Shown: positions 8,151-17,800, counted from the first letter of the stretch. The stretch: DNA of 48,951 bases from Alphaproteobacteria bacterium (GCA_018336035.1 JAGXRD010000124.1:1-48951); one strand, 5' to 3'. The notes: generated from the sequence alone by a model not told the origin. Numbers and translations are program-made.

Positions 8151-8164
8151 CATGTATAGACAAG
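8151..8164. promoter_or_regulatory. HutC-like dyad between the ABC operon and hutH
   Basis: CATGTATAGACAAG; read on the other strand CTTGTCTATACATG. It is an imperfect palindrome (10 of 14 positions symmetric) of the CTTGTATN-TACAAG kind used by HutC and related GntR regulators. It lies 76 nt upstream of hutH and 101 nt upstream of the binding-protein start. No hutC gene is in the window. The dyad is seen; the regulator is inferred. Confidence 0.4.
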
Positions 8165-8239
8165 TAAGCCGCTGCGCCGTACCGTGCTAGGATCGAACTG
8201 CCCAGAAAACAGGCCAGATCAACCCAGCCGGAGTTATGC

Positions 8240-9766
<1,527 letters not shown>

Positions 9767-9874
9767 TTATCTCGGCAGGTCCTTCGAGACCGCGCGGCAG
9801 AAAGCCAGCGTCGCGCCGAACAGGCAGAAGGCGCCGATGGTGGTGGCCAGGAAGATGGTTTGTTCGAGCGGCAT
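9767..9874 (-). CDS. Small single-pass membrane protein (35 aa)
   Basis: A 35-residue frame, MPLEQTIFLATTIGAFCL... ending in KDLPR, with one predicted transmembrane helix (about residues 7-27) and a positively charged C-terminal tail. Support for it being real: a strong ribosome-binding site (AAGGAG, 6 nt before the ATG), a sensible hydrophobic/charged pattern, and a stop that directly abuts the HutH stop at 9766/9767 without overlap. Longer in-frame extensions upstream lack this signal. I do not recognise a named family. Similar short membrane proteins are often missed in alphaproteobacterial annotations. Confidence 0.6.
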   Translation of the reverse strand: MPLEQTIFLATTIGAFCLFGATLAFCRAVSKDLPR

Positions 9875-10057
9875 GGGTGACTCCTTCGGTGTCGCCTGAC
9901 ATATGCCGACAGGATAAGGCCTCGCTGCGGATGCAACCTTGATCTCGGTCAACCGTTTCGACTCGCGGCAGTTGTGATTCGCCCTGCAAATCAAGCCCTC
10001 TTGTTTCGCCACTGCGGCTTGTTTGCCGGCTGCGATATGGGTAACTGCTTTCACCCG

Positions 10058-10098
10058 CTGCGGATCGTCCGATTCTGTAGGGCGGGAGCGATCCGCAG
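10058..10098 (+). promoter_or_regulatory. Inverted repeat in the HU gene leader
   Basis: Perfect 10-bp arms CTGCGGATCG (10058-10067) and CGATCCGCAG (10089-10098) are separated by 21 nt. The second arm ends 3 nt before the ACTGGAGGG ribosome-binding region of the HU gene at 10113. It could be an RNA stem-loop in the 5' leader that affects translation, or a DNA operator. Not recognised as a known regulatory family. Confidence 0.45.
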
Positions 10099-10112
10099 AA
10101 ACTGGAGGGACT

Positions 10113-10382
10113 ATGAACAAGGCTGATCTGATCGAAATCGTGCGTGAATCCACCGGCGCCACCAAGGCTGCCTCGGGCGAAGCGGTCGATGCCGTGTTCG
10201 AGGCGATGGCAAAGTCGCTGAAGAAGGAAGGCGCCTTCACCATCGTCGGCTTCGGTACCTTCAAGGTGTCCAAGCGCGCCGCGCGCAAGGGCCGCAATCC
10301 GCAGACCGGCGAGACGATCAAGATCGCCGCGTCGAAGTCGGTGCGCTTCAAGGCCTCGACCGCGCTGAAGGGTCGGCTGTAA
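10113..10382 (+). CDS. HU-family DNA-binding protein
   Basis: An 89-residue HU/IHF-type histone-like protein that bends and compacts DNA as a dimer. The N-terminal MNKADLIEIVRESTG helix and the arm GFGTFKVSKRAARKGRNPQTGE are complete. The beta-arm tip contains R-N-P, the intercalating proline, and the C-terminus SVRFKASTALKGRL is typical of HU-beta. An upstream extension to 10023 exists, but ATG 10113 is preceded by TGGAGGGA and gives the canonical start. Its leader has a strong inverted repeat (10058-10098). Downstream it shares a bidirectional terminator with the convergent dienelactone hydrolase gene. Confidence 0.95.
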   Translation: MNKADLIEIVRESTGATKAASGEAVDAVFEAMAKSLKKEGAFTIVGFGTFKVSKRAARKGRNPQTGETIKIAASKSVRFKASTALKGRL

Positions 10383-10396
10383 CAGAACAGGTCGTC

Positions 10397-10478
10397 ATCC
10401 TCGGGCTTGTCCCGAGGATCCATCTGTGTGTTCCGATGCGCGGATGGTTGGGATGGACCCTCGGCACAAGGCCGAGGG
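10397..10478. repeat. Pair of inverted REP-like palindromes
   Basis: Two palindromic units: ATCCTCGGG-CTTGT-CCCGAGGAT (10397-10419), and CCCTCGGC-ACAAG-GCCGAGGG (10458-10478). The flanks GTCATCC and GGATCCATC of the first recur, in opposite orientation and slightly diverged, around the second. The pair is thus a head-to-head REP/BIME-like composite behind the HU gene. Single copies of the same family occur at 18709, 20869, 20941 and 21277. Confidence 0.7.
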
Positions 10479-10489
10479 TGACGGAATAA

Positions 10490-10527
10490 AAAAAAGCCGC
10501 AGAGCGATCTGCGGCTTTTTATTTTTT
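10490..10527. terminator. Bidirectional rho-independent terminator
   Basis: An 8-bp perfect stem GCCGCAGA/TCTGCGGC (10496-10503, 10508-10515) with a GCGA tetraloop. It is preceded by an A-tract and followed by TTTTTATTTTTT. It can stop both the HU transcript and the convergent transcript of the dienelactone hydrolase gene. Confidence 0.88.
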
Positions 10528-10541
10528 ATGTGCCTGTGACT

Positions 10542-11399
10542 TTACGCCATATGCATCTTGAAGAAGGCGACCGCCTTGGCGAAGCCGTCTTCCGCCTGCT
10601 CCTTGCGATAGCTCGGGCGGTAGTCGGCATGGAAGGCATGCGGCGTGTCGGGATAGACGTAGAAGACGTTGAACTTCTTGTTGGCATCCAGCGCCGCGCG
10701 CATGCGGTCGACGGTGTCGTTCGGGATGCCCTGATCGGCGCCACCATAGAGGCCCAGCACGGGCGCCTTGAGGTCCTTGGCGATATCGACCGGATGCTTC
10801 GGCGTCAGCTCGGTGGCATTGCCGACCAGGCGGCCATACCAGGCGACGCCGGCCTTCACCTTCGGGTTATGGGCGCTGTACAGCCAGGTGATGCGACCGC
10901 CCCAGCAGAAGCCGGTGATGCCCAGCTTGTTCGGGTTGCCGCCGTTCTTGGCGGCCCAGGCGGCGGTGGCGTCCAGATCGGCCATCACCTGCGCATCCGG
11001 CACCTTGGCGGCGGCGGCCTGCGCGCCGGCCATGTCGGTCACCTTGCTCATGTCGGCCTGGCGCGCATAGAGGTCGCCGGCAATGGCCTGGAAACCCTGC
11101 TTGGCGAAGCGGCGGCAGGTGTCCTTGATGTATTCATGCACACCGAAGATTTCCTGCACCACCAGGATGGTGGGGAAGGGGCCGGCGCCAGCCGGCTGCG
11201 CGCGATAGGCCTTCATGGTGCCGCCCGGCACCGGAATGTCGACTTCGCCAGCGGTCAGCCCGGTGGTGTCGGTCTTGATCGCGGTCTGGCCCATCACCGG
11301 GCCGGCGGCGACGGTAAAGCCGGTGATCAGGCTGGTGGCCATGAAGCCGCGGCGGGAAAAGTCCACCTTCGGCATGAGACTGAGCAGGTCGGCGTTCAT
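10542..11399 (-). CDS. Dienelactone hydrolase family protein, Tat-exported
   Basis: A 285-residue alpha/beta hydrolase. The N-terminus has a twin-arginine signal (FSRRGFMATSLITGF, residues 14-28) followed by a hydrophobic stretch, so export of the folded enzyme to the periplasm is expected. The catalytic triad of the dienelactone hydrolase family is visible: nucleophile Cys165 in GFCWGG, Asp222 in YGGADQGIP, and His254 in TPHAFHAD. Family members open cyclic ester intermediates such as dienelactones, but many homologues have unknown substrates. The start is ATG 11399. Downstream is the shared terminator at 10490-10527. No aromatic degradation genes are adjacent. Confidence 0.9.
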   Translation of the reverse strand: MNADLLSLMPKVDFSRRGFMATSLITGFTVAAGPVMGQTAIKTDTTGLTAGEVDIPVPGGTMKAYRAQPAGAGPFPTILVVQEIFGVHEYIKDTCRRFAKQGFQAIAGDLYARQADMSKVTDMAGAQAAAAKVPDAQVMADLDATAAWAAKNGGNPNKLGITGFCWGGRITWLYSAHNPKVKAGVAWYGRLVGNATELTPKHPVDIAKDLKAPVLGLYGGADQGIPNDTVDRMRAALDANKKFNVFYVYPDTPHAFHADYRPSYRKEQAEDGFAKAVAFFKMHMA

Positions 11400-11522
11400 C
11401 GGTTTTCTCCGGTTGCAGATGTTTTTTTAAGCCGCGGGCGCGCGAGACAGCAGCCGCGCGCGAGACGGGGCAGGATATAGGCTGCGCTGCAGCGGATACT
11501 TATAAAAATCTCGTGAGAGCGA

Positions 11523-11690
11523 TCAGTTCAGCAGGCGCCACAGCAGGGCGACACCGGCGAAGATCGCCAGCCAGATCGCGGCAAAGGCCAGGATGCGCGT
11601 GTTCTTCCACGGCAGCCGCAGCGCAGCGGGCAGAATCAGCAAGGCCGCCATCAGGATGGCGGCCAGCTGTAACCAATCCGAACCAGTCAT
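11523..11690 (-). CDS. Small two-helix membrane protein (55 aa)
   Basis: A 55-residue protein beginning MTGSDWLQLAAILMAALLILP, then a basic turn (RLPWKNTR) and a second hydrophobic helix ending VALLWRLLN. The two-helix hairpin with a central basic loop is coherent, and the gene sits 21 nt downstream of the secreted protein gene 11712-12371 in the same direction. It is likely co-transcribed and was probably missed because of its size. There is no strong Shine-Dalgarno sequence (GCGCAACCCC before ATG). Family not recognised; function unknown. Confidence 0.6.
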   Translation of the reverse strand: MTGSDWLQLAAILMAALLILPAALRLPWKNTRILAFAAIWLAIFAGVALLWRLLN

Positions 11691-11711
11691 GGGGTTGCGC
11701 GCGGGTTGCGC

Positions 11712-12371
11712 TTAGTTCGCCGCCGAAACCTTCTGGCCGCTCGGGCGCTGGCACTGGCGATACAGGCGGTCCGCTTCCGGCTCCTTGAAGGAGAGGAAGC
11801 GCATCTCAAGGCCGCTGATCACCTTGTAGGAGGGATGGTCCTGCGAGGTGGGGCCGGCATATTTCGCCGGCGTCACATGCACCACCGACATGACGCGGTC
11901 GGGGCTGATCCGCATTTCGGTGCGGCGGCCATCGGGATGCTGCTCGGTGGCGCAGACGCGGCCAAGCTGGCTGTCGAAGGTCTTCACCCGCTCGTAATGC
12001 GGATCGGGATTGAATTCCGGCACCGTATTGTCGCTCGCGGCCAGCAGGGCCGGGCGGTATTTGTGGAATTCGGCGGTGGCCGTCACCACGCTGCCATAGG
12101 GGAAGAAGAGTTCGACGCCGTCGAGCCGGGCATGTTCGCCCATACGGCCATCGACCACCGGCATCTCGATGATGCGCGTCGCCGACATGCGGGCCACGTC
12201 ATCGTTCAGGCGGATCAGGCCGGTCGCACTGCCGCCGCGCTCCTTGGCGCGCTCGATCTCGAACGGGATCAGTGCGGTCGGCTTGGCGGCCTTCTTCGAC
12301 TGGGCGGAAGCGACTCCGGCAGCACTGGCGCAGATCACAACCGTGATCGCCGCAATCCAAAATCGACGCAT
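11712..12371 (-). CDS. Secreted protein of unknown function
   Basis: A 219-residue protein with a signal peptide (MRRFWIAAITVVICASAAGVASAQ, probable cleavage after ASA). No catalytic motif is recognised in the mature part. Notable segments are FEIERAKERGG, ARMSATRIIEMPVVDGRMGEHARLDGVELFFPYGSVV and a late HVTPAKYAGPTSQDHPSYKVISGLEMRF. It has two cysteines outside the signal, one near the centre (RVCATE) and one near the C-terminus (YRQCQRP), which could form a disulfide. The start is ATG 12371, preceded by GGGGGAGATTCG; the longer frame to 12398 is less likely. It forms a probable operon with the 55-residue membrane protein and is divergent from the yfgM-bamB-der operon. Confidence 0.7.
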   Translation of the reverse strand: MRRFWIAAITVVICASAAGVASAQSKKAAKPTALIPFEIERAKERGGSATGLIRLNDDVARMSATRIIEMPVVDGRMGEHARLDGVELFFPYGSVVTATAEFHKYRPALLAASDNTVPEFNPDPHYERVKTFDSQLGRVCATEQHPDGRRTEMRISPDRVMSVVHVTPAKYAGPTSQDHPSYKVISGLEMRFLSFKEPEADRLYRQCQRPSGQKVSAAN

Positions 12372-12562
12372 CGAATCTCCCCCTCGGCGACGCCACATGG
12401 CGGGACGGGCCGCAGCCCACGGTTTGGCGAATGCGGCGGCAGATTAGGCGATTTCGCGAGTCTTGCCAAGAGTCTAAGTATTATCAAAAGGTTACTTGAA
12501 AAATTGGGAGTCTTCCGGGCTTTGCTATCATTCGGCGATCCGGGTAAGGTACGCGCCGTTTT

Positions 12563-12581
12563 CGGTCCGCGTCGCGGACCG
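12563..12581. promoter_or_regulatory. 19-bp perfect palindrome upstream of the TPR gene
   Basis: CGGTCCGCG-T-CGCGGACCG, 9-bp arms around a single central base, ends 31 nt before the GTG start at 12613. It may be a regulator site or, as RNA, a leader hairpin (tight loop). No regulator can be named. Confidence 0.4.
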
Positions 12582-12612
12582 AGTGTGGCGATTCGTGTCT
12601 GCGGAGTTGGGC

Positions 12613-13263
12613 GTGGCCAATTTTATCGAGGAAGTTGACGAGGAAGTCCGGCGCGACAGGGCGGCAAAGGCCTGGAAACGCTGGAGCCCTTTCATCATCG
12701 GCTTCGTGCTCGTGATCCTGGCCGGCGTCGCCGGCTATGAATTGTGGAAGGGCTGGCAGGCCGACAAGACCGCCGCCGCCGGCGCCCGCTTCAGCAGCGC
12801 GCTCGGCCTGGCGCAGGCCGGCAAGCCCACCGAAGCCGCCACGGCCTTCGGCGACCTCGCCAGGGGCGACGCGGCCGGCTATGCGCAGCTCGCGCGGTTC
12901 CAGCAGGCCGCCAATCTGATCGAAGCCAAGGACATCACCGGCGCCATCGCCGCCTATGACGCGATCGCCGGCGACAGCAGCGCGCCGGCGCAGTTCCGCG
13001 ATCTCGCCCGCTACCTCGCCGTCTTCCATGGCCTGGATACGCTTGCGCTCGATCAGGTGAAGCAGCGCCTGTCCGGCATCGCCAGCGACAGCCCCTGGGC
13101 CGCCAATGCGCGCGAGCTGAGCGCCATCGCTGAACTGAAGGCGGGCAAAGCGGAAGAGGCGCGTCGCCAGCTGACGGCGCTGGCCGACGATCCGCTGGTG
13201 CCGGCCGGGTTGCGCGGCCGTGCCGCCGAACTGCTGGCCGCGCTCGGCGGGCCGGTACAGTAA
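12613..13263 (+). CDS. YfgM-like TPR membrane protein
   Basis: A 216-residue protein with a short cytosolic N-terminus (VANFIEEVDEEVRRDRAAKAWKRW), one transmembrane helix (FIIGFVLVILAGVAGYELW, about 27-45) and TPR-like helical repeats in the periplasmic part (ARFSSALGLAQAGKPTEAATAFGDL and following). This is the alphaproteobacterial form of YfgM, an ancillary SecYEG/periplasmic chaperone factor. The GTG start at 12613 is chosen because it follows GCGGAGTT and opens the strongly conserved VxxFIxEVDEEVRR motif. Frames starting earlier, at 12496, have no family match. It is the first gene of yfgM-bamB-der, the same order as in enterobacteria. Confidence 0.85.
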   Translation: MANFIEEVDEEVRRDRAAKAWKRWSPFIIGFVLVILAGVAGYELWKGWQADKTAAAGARFSSALGLAQAGKPTEAATAFGDLARGDAAGYAQLARFQQAANLIEAKDITGAIAAYDAIAGDSSAPAQFRDLARYLAVFHGLDTLALDQVKQRLSGIASDSPWAANARELSAIAELKAGKAEEARRQLTALADDPLVPAGLRGRAAELLAALGGPVQ

Positions 13264-13287
13264 TTCACGTTGATCGGGGCAGTCTCA

Positions 13288-14646
13288 ATGATCGGCCAAG
13301 TGACGATACGGACTAAGCAGCGTCTCGCCATTCTCGCTGTCGTCGCGCTCGGCCTTGCCGGCTGCGACACGATCGGCGGCTGGTTCGACGATGCGCCGAA
13401 GATCGAGGCGACCGGCGAACGCATCTCGGTGCTGGCCTTCGACAGCCAGCTTGATCCCGATCCGCAGCTGGCCGAAACGCCGGTCGCGCTGCCCAAGCCC
13501 TGGCGCAATCCGGACTGGCCGCAGGGCGGTGGCTATCCCAGCCACGCCATGCAGCATCTCGAACTTGGCGACACGCTGCGCACCGCCTGGACCGCCGATC
13601 TCGGTGAGTCGGCCGATGAGGAGCAGAAGATCGTCGCGCAGCCGGTGATTGCCGGTGGCCGTGTCTTTGCGGTGGATGCCGCGGCCCAGGTCAGCGCCTA
13701 TGACGCGCAGACCGGCAAGCGGCTGTGGCGCGTCAACCTCACGCCGCGCAAGGAAGACAGCGGCGCCACCGGCGGCGGCCTGGCCTGGCATGCCGACAAG
13801 CTGTTCGTCGCCACCGGCTATGGCGATGTCGTGGCGCTGGAGCCTTCGACCGGCCGCGCCTTCTGGGCGACGCAGCTGAAGCAGCCGATCCGCGGCGCAC
13901 CGACGGCGGATGGCGGCCGCGTCTTCGTCATCACCTACGACAACCAGATGCATGCGCTCGATATCGAGCGCGGCACCGAGCTGTGGACCCATACCGGCAT
14001 CGCCGAACAGGCCGGCTTCCTCGGCGCCGCCAATCCGGCGGTCGAAGGCAACACGGTGGTCGTGCCGTATTCCTCGGGTGAAATCCTCGCGCTGCGCGCC
14101 GATACCGGCGTGGTCGCCTGGGCTGAGCAGCTGGTGCGCGCCAGCGGCCGTTTCAGCCAGGCCGGCGCGCTGAACGACATCAACGGCCGTCCGGTGGTCG
14201 ACCGCGGCCGCGTCTACGCCGTCAGCCAGTCGGGCCGCTTCGTGGCGCTCGACCTGCGCACCGGCGAGCGTGTCTGGGAACGCGTGATTCCCAGCATCCA
14301 GACGCCCTGGGTCGCCGGTGAGTTCATCTACGCCATCACCATCGATTCCGAGATTCTCTGCCTGTCGCGTCGCGACGGCAAGGTGAAGTGGATCCGCCAG
14401 CTGCGCCGCTACGAAGATCCCAAGGCGCGCACCAACAAGGGCGTGATCACCTGGTGGGGTCCGGTTCTGGCCGGCGACCGCCTGCTGGTCGCCTCCAGCG
14501 ACGAACGCATGCTGTCGATCTCGCCCTATACCGGCGACCTGATCGGTGCGATGAGTCTGTCGGACAAGGCGGCGCAGCCGCCGGTCGTGGCCGATGGCAC
14601 GGTTTATATTGTGACGGAAGATGCGCGGCTGACGGCGTTGCGCTGA
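13288..14646 (+). CDS. bamB: Outer membrane protein assembly factor BamB
   Basis: A 452-residue lipoprotein. The signal RLAILAVVALGLAGCD has a lipobox L-A-G-C, so the mature protein is anchored to the outer membrane via Cys. The rest is an eight-bladed beta-propeller of PQQ-like repeats, for example DAQTGKRLWRVNL, EPSTGRAFWATQL, DIERGTELWTHTG and DLRTGERVWERV. BamB binds BamA and helps insert beta-barrel proteins. The ATG at 13288 is preferred over the TTG at 13270 because it leaves a normal lipoprotein signal. It lies between the yfgM-like gene and der, an arrangement conserved across proteobacteria. Confidence 0.93.
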   Translation: MIGQVTIRTKQRLAILAVVALGLAGCDTIGGWFDDAPKIEATGERISVLAFDSQLDPDPQLAETPVALPKPWRNPDWPQGGGYPSHAMQHLELGDTLRTAWTADLGESADEEQKIVAQPVIAGGRVFAVDAAAQVSAYDAQTGKRLWRVNLTPRKEDSGATGGGLAWHADKLFVATGYGDVVALEPSTGRAFWATQLKQPIRGAPTADGGRVFVITYDNQMHALDIERGTELWTHTGIAEQAGFLGAANPAVEGNTVVVPYSSGEILALRADTGVVAWAEQLVRASGRFSQAGALNDINGRPVVDRGRVYAVSQSGRFVALDLRTGERVWERVIPSIQTPWVAGEFIYAITIDSEILCLSRRDGKVKWIRQLRRYEDPKARTNKGVITWWGPVLAGDRLLVASSDERMLSISPYTGDLIGAMSLSDKAAQPPVVADGTVYIVTEDARLTALR

Positions 14647-14683
14647 CCGCGTGACGCTGATTGGGCCGCACTGAAAGAAGAAC

Positions 14684-16099
14684 ATGTCTGCTAAAGTCGC
14701 CATCGTCGGCCGGCCCAATGTCGGCAAGTCGACGCTGTTCAATCGCCTGGTCGGCAAACGTCTCGCCATTGTCGACGACACGCCGGGGGTGACGCGCGAC
14801 CGCCGCGAAGGCGCCGCGCATCTCGGCGACCTGGAATTCACCGCCGTCGACACCGCCGGCCTGGAAGATTCCGACGTCGAGAGTATGACCGGCCGCATGC
14901 GGCTGCAGACCGAGGCCGCCGTGCGCGAAGCCGATGCGGTGCTGTTCGTGATCGATGGCCGCGCCGGCGTCACGCCGCTGGATGCGCATTTCGCCAACTG
15001 GCTGCGCAAGCAGAAGACCCCGGTGATCCTGCTCGCCAACAAATGCGAGGGCGGTGCGGGCAAGAGCGGTGTGGGCGAGGCCTATGCGCTCGGCCTGGGC
15101 GATCCGCTGCCGGTCTCGGCCGAGCATGGCGAGGGCATGTACGATCTGGCCGTCGCGCTGCTGGAGCATATCGGCGGCCGCACCGGCGGCGCGCTGGGCG
15201 ATGACGGCGACGAACTCGATCTGGTCGAGGCCGATATCGATCTCGACCCCGAAAACGAAACCCCGCTGATCGACGATCCGAGCAAGCCGATTCAGCTCGC
15301 CATCGTCGGTCGGCCCAATGCGGGCAAGTCGACCCTGGTGAATGCGCTGATCGGCCACGACCGCCTGCTGACGGGCCCCGAGCCGGGCCTGACGCGCGAC
15401 GCCATCGCGATCCAGTGGGAATATGAAGGCCGCGCCGTGAAGCTGGTGGATACCGCCGGCATGCGGCGCAAGGCGCGCGTCGAGCAGAAGCTGGAAAAGC
15501 TTTCGGTCGCCGATAGCCTGCGCACCATCCGCCTGGCGCAGGTGGTGGTGCTGGTGCTCGACGCCGTGCTGGGCTTCGACAAGCAGGACCTTACTATCGC
15601 CGACCATGTGCTGAACGAAGGCCGCGCGCTGGTCATCGCGATCAACAAATGGGATGCGGTGGAAGACCGCGCGCTGGCGCTGAAGGATATCGAAGACCGC
15701 CTGGAACGCTCGCTGCCGCAGGCGCGCGGCGTTCCGGTCGTGACTCTCTCGGCGCTGACCGGCCGCCATCTCGACCGCCTGCTGCCCGCCGTGATGCAGC
15801 AGTATAAACGCTGGAACACCCGCATCTCCACGTCGCAGCTCAATCGCTGGCTGGCCGAGATGACCCAGCGCAATGCGCCGCCGCTGGCTGGCGGGCGCAG
15901 CGTGAATATCCGCTATGCCACGCAGGTGAAGGCGCGGCCGCCGACGGTGGCGCTGTTTGCGCCGCGCGCCGAATACATCCCGGAATCCTACCTGCGCTAC
16001 CTGATCAACGGGCTGCGCGAGCATTTCGACCTGCAGGGCGTGCCGGTGCGCATGCATCTGCGCAAGGGCAAGAATCCCTTCGTCGACAAGGACAGCTGA
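14684..16099 (+). CDS. der: Ribosome-assembly GTPase Der (EngA)
   Basis: A 471-residue tandem-G-domain GTPase required for 50S subunit maturation. G domain 1 has GRPNVGKS near residue 9, [12 protein letters not shown] and the NKCEG/NKxD-like motif. G domain 2 restarts near residue 208 with GRPNAGKS, then [14 protein letters not shown] and NKWD. The C-terminal KH-like domain follows ([27 protein letters not shown]). The linker between the domains is acidic ([20 protein letters not shown]), as in other alphaproteobacteria. Start ATG 14684. Last gene of the operon, 37 nt after bamB; its stop is 4 nt from the convergent PAS pseudogene. Confidence 0.96.
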   Translation: MSAKVAIVGRPNVGKSTLFNRLVGKRLAIVDDTPGVTRDRREGAAHLGDLEFTAVDTAGLEDSDVESMTGRMRLQTEAAVREADAVLFVIDGRAGVTPLDAHFANWLRKQKTPVILLANKCEGGAGKSGVGEAYALGLGDPLPVSAEHGEGMYDLAVALLEHIGGRTGGALGDDGDELDLVEADIDLDPENETPLIDDPSKPIQLAIVGRPNAGKSTLVNALIGHDRLLTGPEPGLTRDAIAIQWEYEGRAVKLVDTAGMRRKARVEQKLEKLSVADSLRTIRLAQVVVLVLDAVLGFDKQDLTIADHVLNEGRALVIAINKWDAVEDRALALKDIEDRLERSLPQARGVPVVTLSALTGRHLDRLLPAVMQQYKRWNTRISTSQLNRWLAEMTQRNAPPLAGGRSVNIRYATQVKARPPTVALFAPRAEYIPESYLRYLINGLREHFDLQGVPVRMHLRKGKNPFVDKDS

Positions 16100-16103
16100 T
16101 CCG

Positions 16104-16709
16104 TCAGGGTGCCATGTCCGGCAGGTGGCTCAGCGGATAGGCCTGCATGATGCTGGTCTGTCGCGGTCGCGCCATGCCGTCGCCGCTGCCTTCATGCCAG
16201 AACAGGCTGTAGCCCAGCACGCCATACGGCGCGCCATCGTCCTGCGCCAGCGGCAGCAGCAGGCGTTCGGCGCGTTTGCCGTGATCGCGGTCGCCCGGAT
16301 TGCGGTCCTGCGGCCGGCCATGGATGATCGCCGGCGTCGTCGCGCAATGCACCAGGGTGTCGAGGCTGGTGCGCCCGGCCTGTTCGCTGCGCCACAGCTC
16401 GAACACGCTCTTGCCCATGATATTGCCGCCCCAGTGGAAGCGGATTTCCTCGCCGGTCAGGGTCAGATGCGCATTCTACAGATCGGCGTCGAGCCGGAAG
16501 ATCCAGATATTGGGCAGGCAGTGGCGCAGCATCACCGGATCGATGTCGCTGCGGCGCGGCGCCATCCGGCCCCCAGATACCCTACCTGATGCGCTATTGG
16601 ATGCCGGCGGCTGGCGCCACTCGGCCCAGCAGCGCAGCACATGGCGCATGCCGACATCCTGAAGATCGGGCCAGGCGGTGGTGGTGGGGTGCAGGGTAAG
16701 CGCGGACAT
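16104..16709 (-). pseudogene. PAS_5-like protein gene split by one in-frame amber codon
   Basis: Two collinear pieces in one frame. The upstream piece (16709-16479) starts MSALTLHPTTTAWPDLQ and reads to IWIFRLDADL. A TAG at 16478-16476 then interrupts, and the frame continues NAHLTLTGEEIRFHWGGNIMGKSVFELW to the stop at 16104. Across the TAG the protein makes a continuous PAS_5-like domain: DIDPVMLRHCLPNIWIF, then GEEIRFHWGGN, then the terminal RLLLPLAQDDGAPYGVLG. CAG to TAG is one base change. Total length about 201 residues, typical for these alphaproteobacterial PAS proteins of unknown role. The inserted-looking ASNSASGRVSGG near residue 36 is also unusual. It may be a recent pseudogene, a sequencing error, or a readthrough gene. 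Confidence 0.75.
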
Positions 16710-16858
16710 GGCGGGGCCGTGGGTGAGGGAGGCGAACCTAGCCGATGCCCGCCTCCGGCAGCAGTTGAAATCCGGTTATGCGGTACGGAGACGGGCGAAG
16801 GATTGACAGCGGCGCGTCCCGGGCAGAGCGTTTCACTACCACTCAGGGAGATTGCAGC

Positions 16859-17233
16859 ATGATGCTCGACTGGAACGACTACCGCCGCCAGCTCAAGACC
16901 ACGATGGGCGAGATCGCCAAACTCAGCCCCGGCACGATGGACGGCTACCGCACCATGGCGACGGCCTATAAGGAGAGCGGCCATCTCGATGCCAAGACGC
17001 GCGAGCTGATGTCGATTGCGGTGGGCGTGGCCCTGCGCTGCGATGGCTGCATCACCGTTCATACCGATGCGGCGATCCGTCATGGTGCCACAAAGGACGA
17101 AATCGCCGAGGCCTGCAACGTGGCGATTGCGATCAGCGCCGGCGCCGCGCTGGTCTATTCGGCCCGCGCGCTGGATGCGGTGGCGCAGCATCCGACGACG
17201 CAAGCTGCTGCGGCAGCGAACAAGGGCGAATAG
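16859..17233 (+). CDS. Carboxymuconolactone decarboxylase/AhpD-like protein
   Basis: A 124-residue member of the CMD/AhpD family. The redox motif C-x-x-C followed by H is present in ALRCDGCITVHTDAAIRHGATKDEI, matching the AhpD-type peroxidase/disulfide reductase active site rather than the Cys-free decarboxylases. The early TMGEIAKLSPGTMDGYRTM segment is also typical. The start ATG at 16859 is 7 nt after CAGGGAGATT; the adjacent second ATG at 16862 is possible. Probable role: peroxide or organic hydroperoxide reduction. Its usual partner AhpC is not in the window. It is followed by the mosaic repeat at 17243-17398. Confidence 0.88.
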   Translation: MMLDWNDYRRQLKTTMGEIAKLSPGTMDGYRTMATAYKESGHLDAKTRELMSIAVGVALRCDGCITVHTDAAIRHGATKDEIAEACNVAIAISAGAALVYSARALDAVAQHPTTQAAAAANKGE

Positions 17234-17242
17234 GAAAGCAAG

Positions 17243-17398
17243 ACCCTCACCCCGCACAGGGCGCCCGCGAAAGCTCCACTGGAGCTTTCGCAGCCCGTGC
17301 GCCTCTCCCATTTCATGGGAGAGGGAGTTTCTTCGTTTCCCTCGCCCGCGATAGCGGGAGAGGGAGGGGCCCGCAGCGAAGCGCGGGAGGGTGAGGGT
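17243..17398. repeat. MITE-like mosaic of three hairpins with terminal inverted repeats
   Basis: The 156-nt element is bounded by ACCCTCACC (17243-17251) and its complement GGTGAGGGT (17390-17398). Inside are GCGAAAGCTCCA-C-TGGAGCTTTCGC (17267-17291), CCTCTCCCAT-TTC-ATGGGAGAGG (17302-17324), and an imperfect CCCTCGCCCGC/GCGGGAGAGGG hairpin. It fills the gap between the AhpD-like and DUF1304 genes. This class of hairpin-rich CCCTCACC/CTCTCCC element is widespread in alphaproteobacterial intergenic DNA. It has no coding potential. Confidence 0.7.
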
Positions 17399-17430
17399 GG
17401 TGAAAGAAAAACAAGAGAAGGGGGCATCGC

Positions 17431-17793
17431 ATGACTCTGATCGCCAATATCGCCGTCGCGCTGGTGGCGCTGCTGCATGTCTGGATTCTGGTGCTGGAGA
17501 TGTTTCTCTGGACCAGGCCGGCCGGGCTGAAGGCCTTCCGCAACACGCCGGAGAAAGCCCGCGACACGGCGGTGCTCGCCGCCAACCAGGGGCTTTACAA
17601 TGGCTTCCTGGCGGCCGGGCTGGTCTTCGGGCTGCTGTATCCTGCAGAGCCGGCCGCGCTGCATATCAAAAGCTTCTTCCTCGCCTGTGTGGCGATAGCG
17701 GGCCTGTATGGCGCGGCGACGGCGGCGAAGAAGATTCTCTACATCCAGACCGTGCCGGCGGTGATCGCGCTGGTGCTGCTGTGGGCCAGCTAA
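17431..17793 (+). CDS. DUF1304 membrane protein
   Basis: A 120-residue inner-membrane protein with four hydrophobic helices. It matches DUF1304: ANIAVALVALLHVWILVLEMFLW at the start, ANQGLYNGFLAAGL in the middle (the conserved N-Q-G-x-Y-N-G-F motif), and a terminal TVPAVIALVLLW helix. Function is not established. The start ATG 17431 follows AAGGGGGCATCGC. The gene is separated from neighbours by repeats on both sides (17243-17398 and 17801-17835). Confidence 0.9.
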   Translation: MTLIANIAVALVALLHVWILVLEMFLWTRPAGLKAFRNTPEKARDTAVLAANQGLYNGFLAAGLVFGLLYPAEPAALHIKSFFLACVAIAGLYGAATAAKKILYIQTVPAVIALVLLWAS

Positions 17794-17800
17794 CAAAAGA

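Noticed and set aside
13285-15063. A 592-codon minus frame spanning bamB and the start of der
   Set aside because: Covers two well-supported plus-strand genes and has low-complexity composition.
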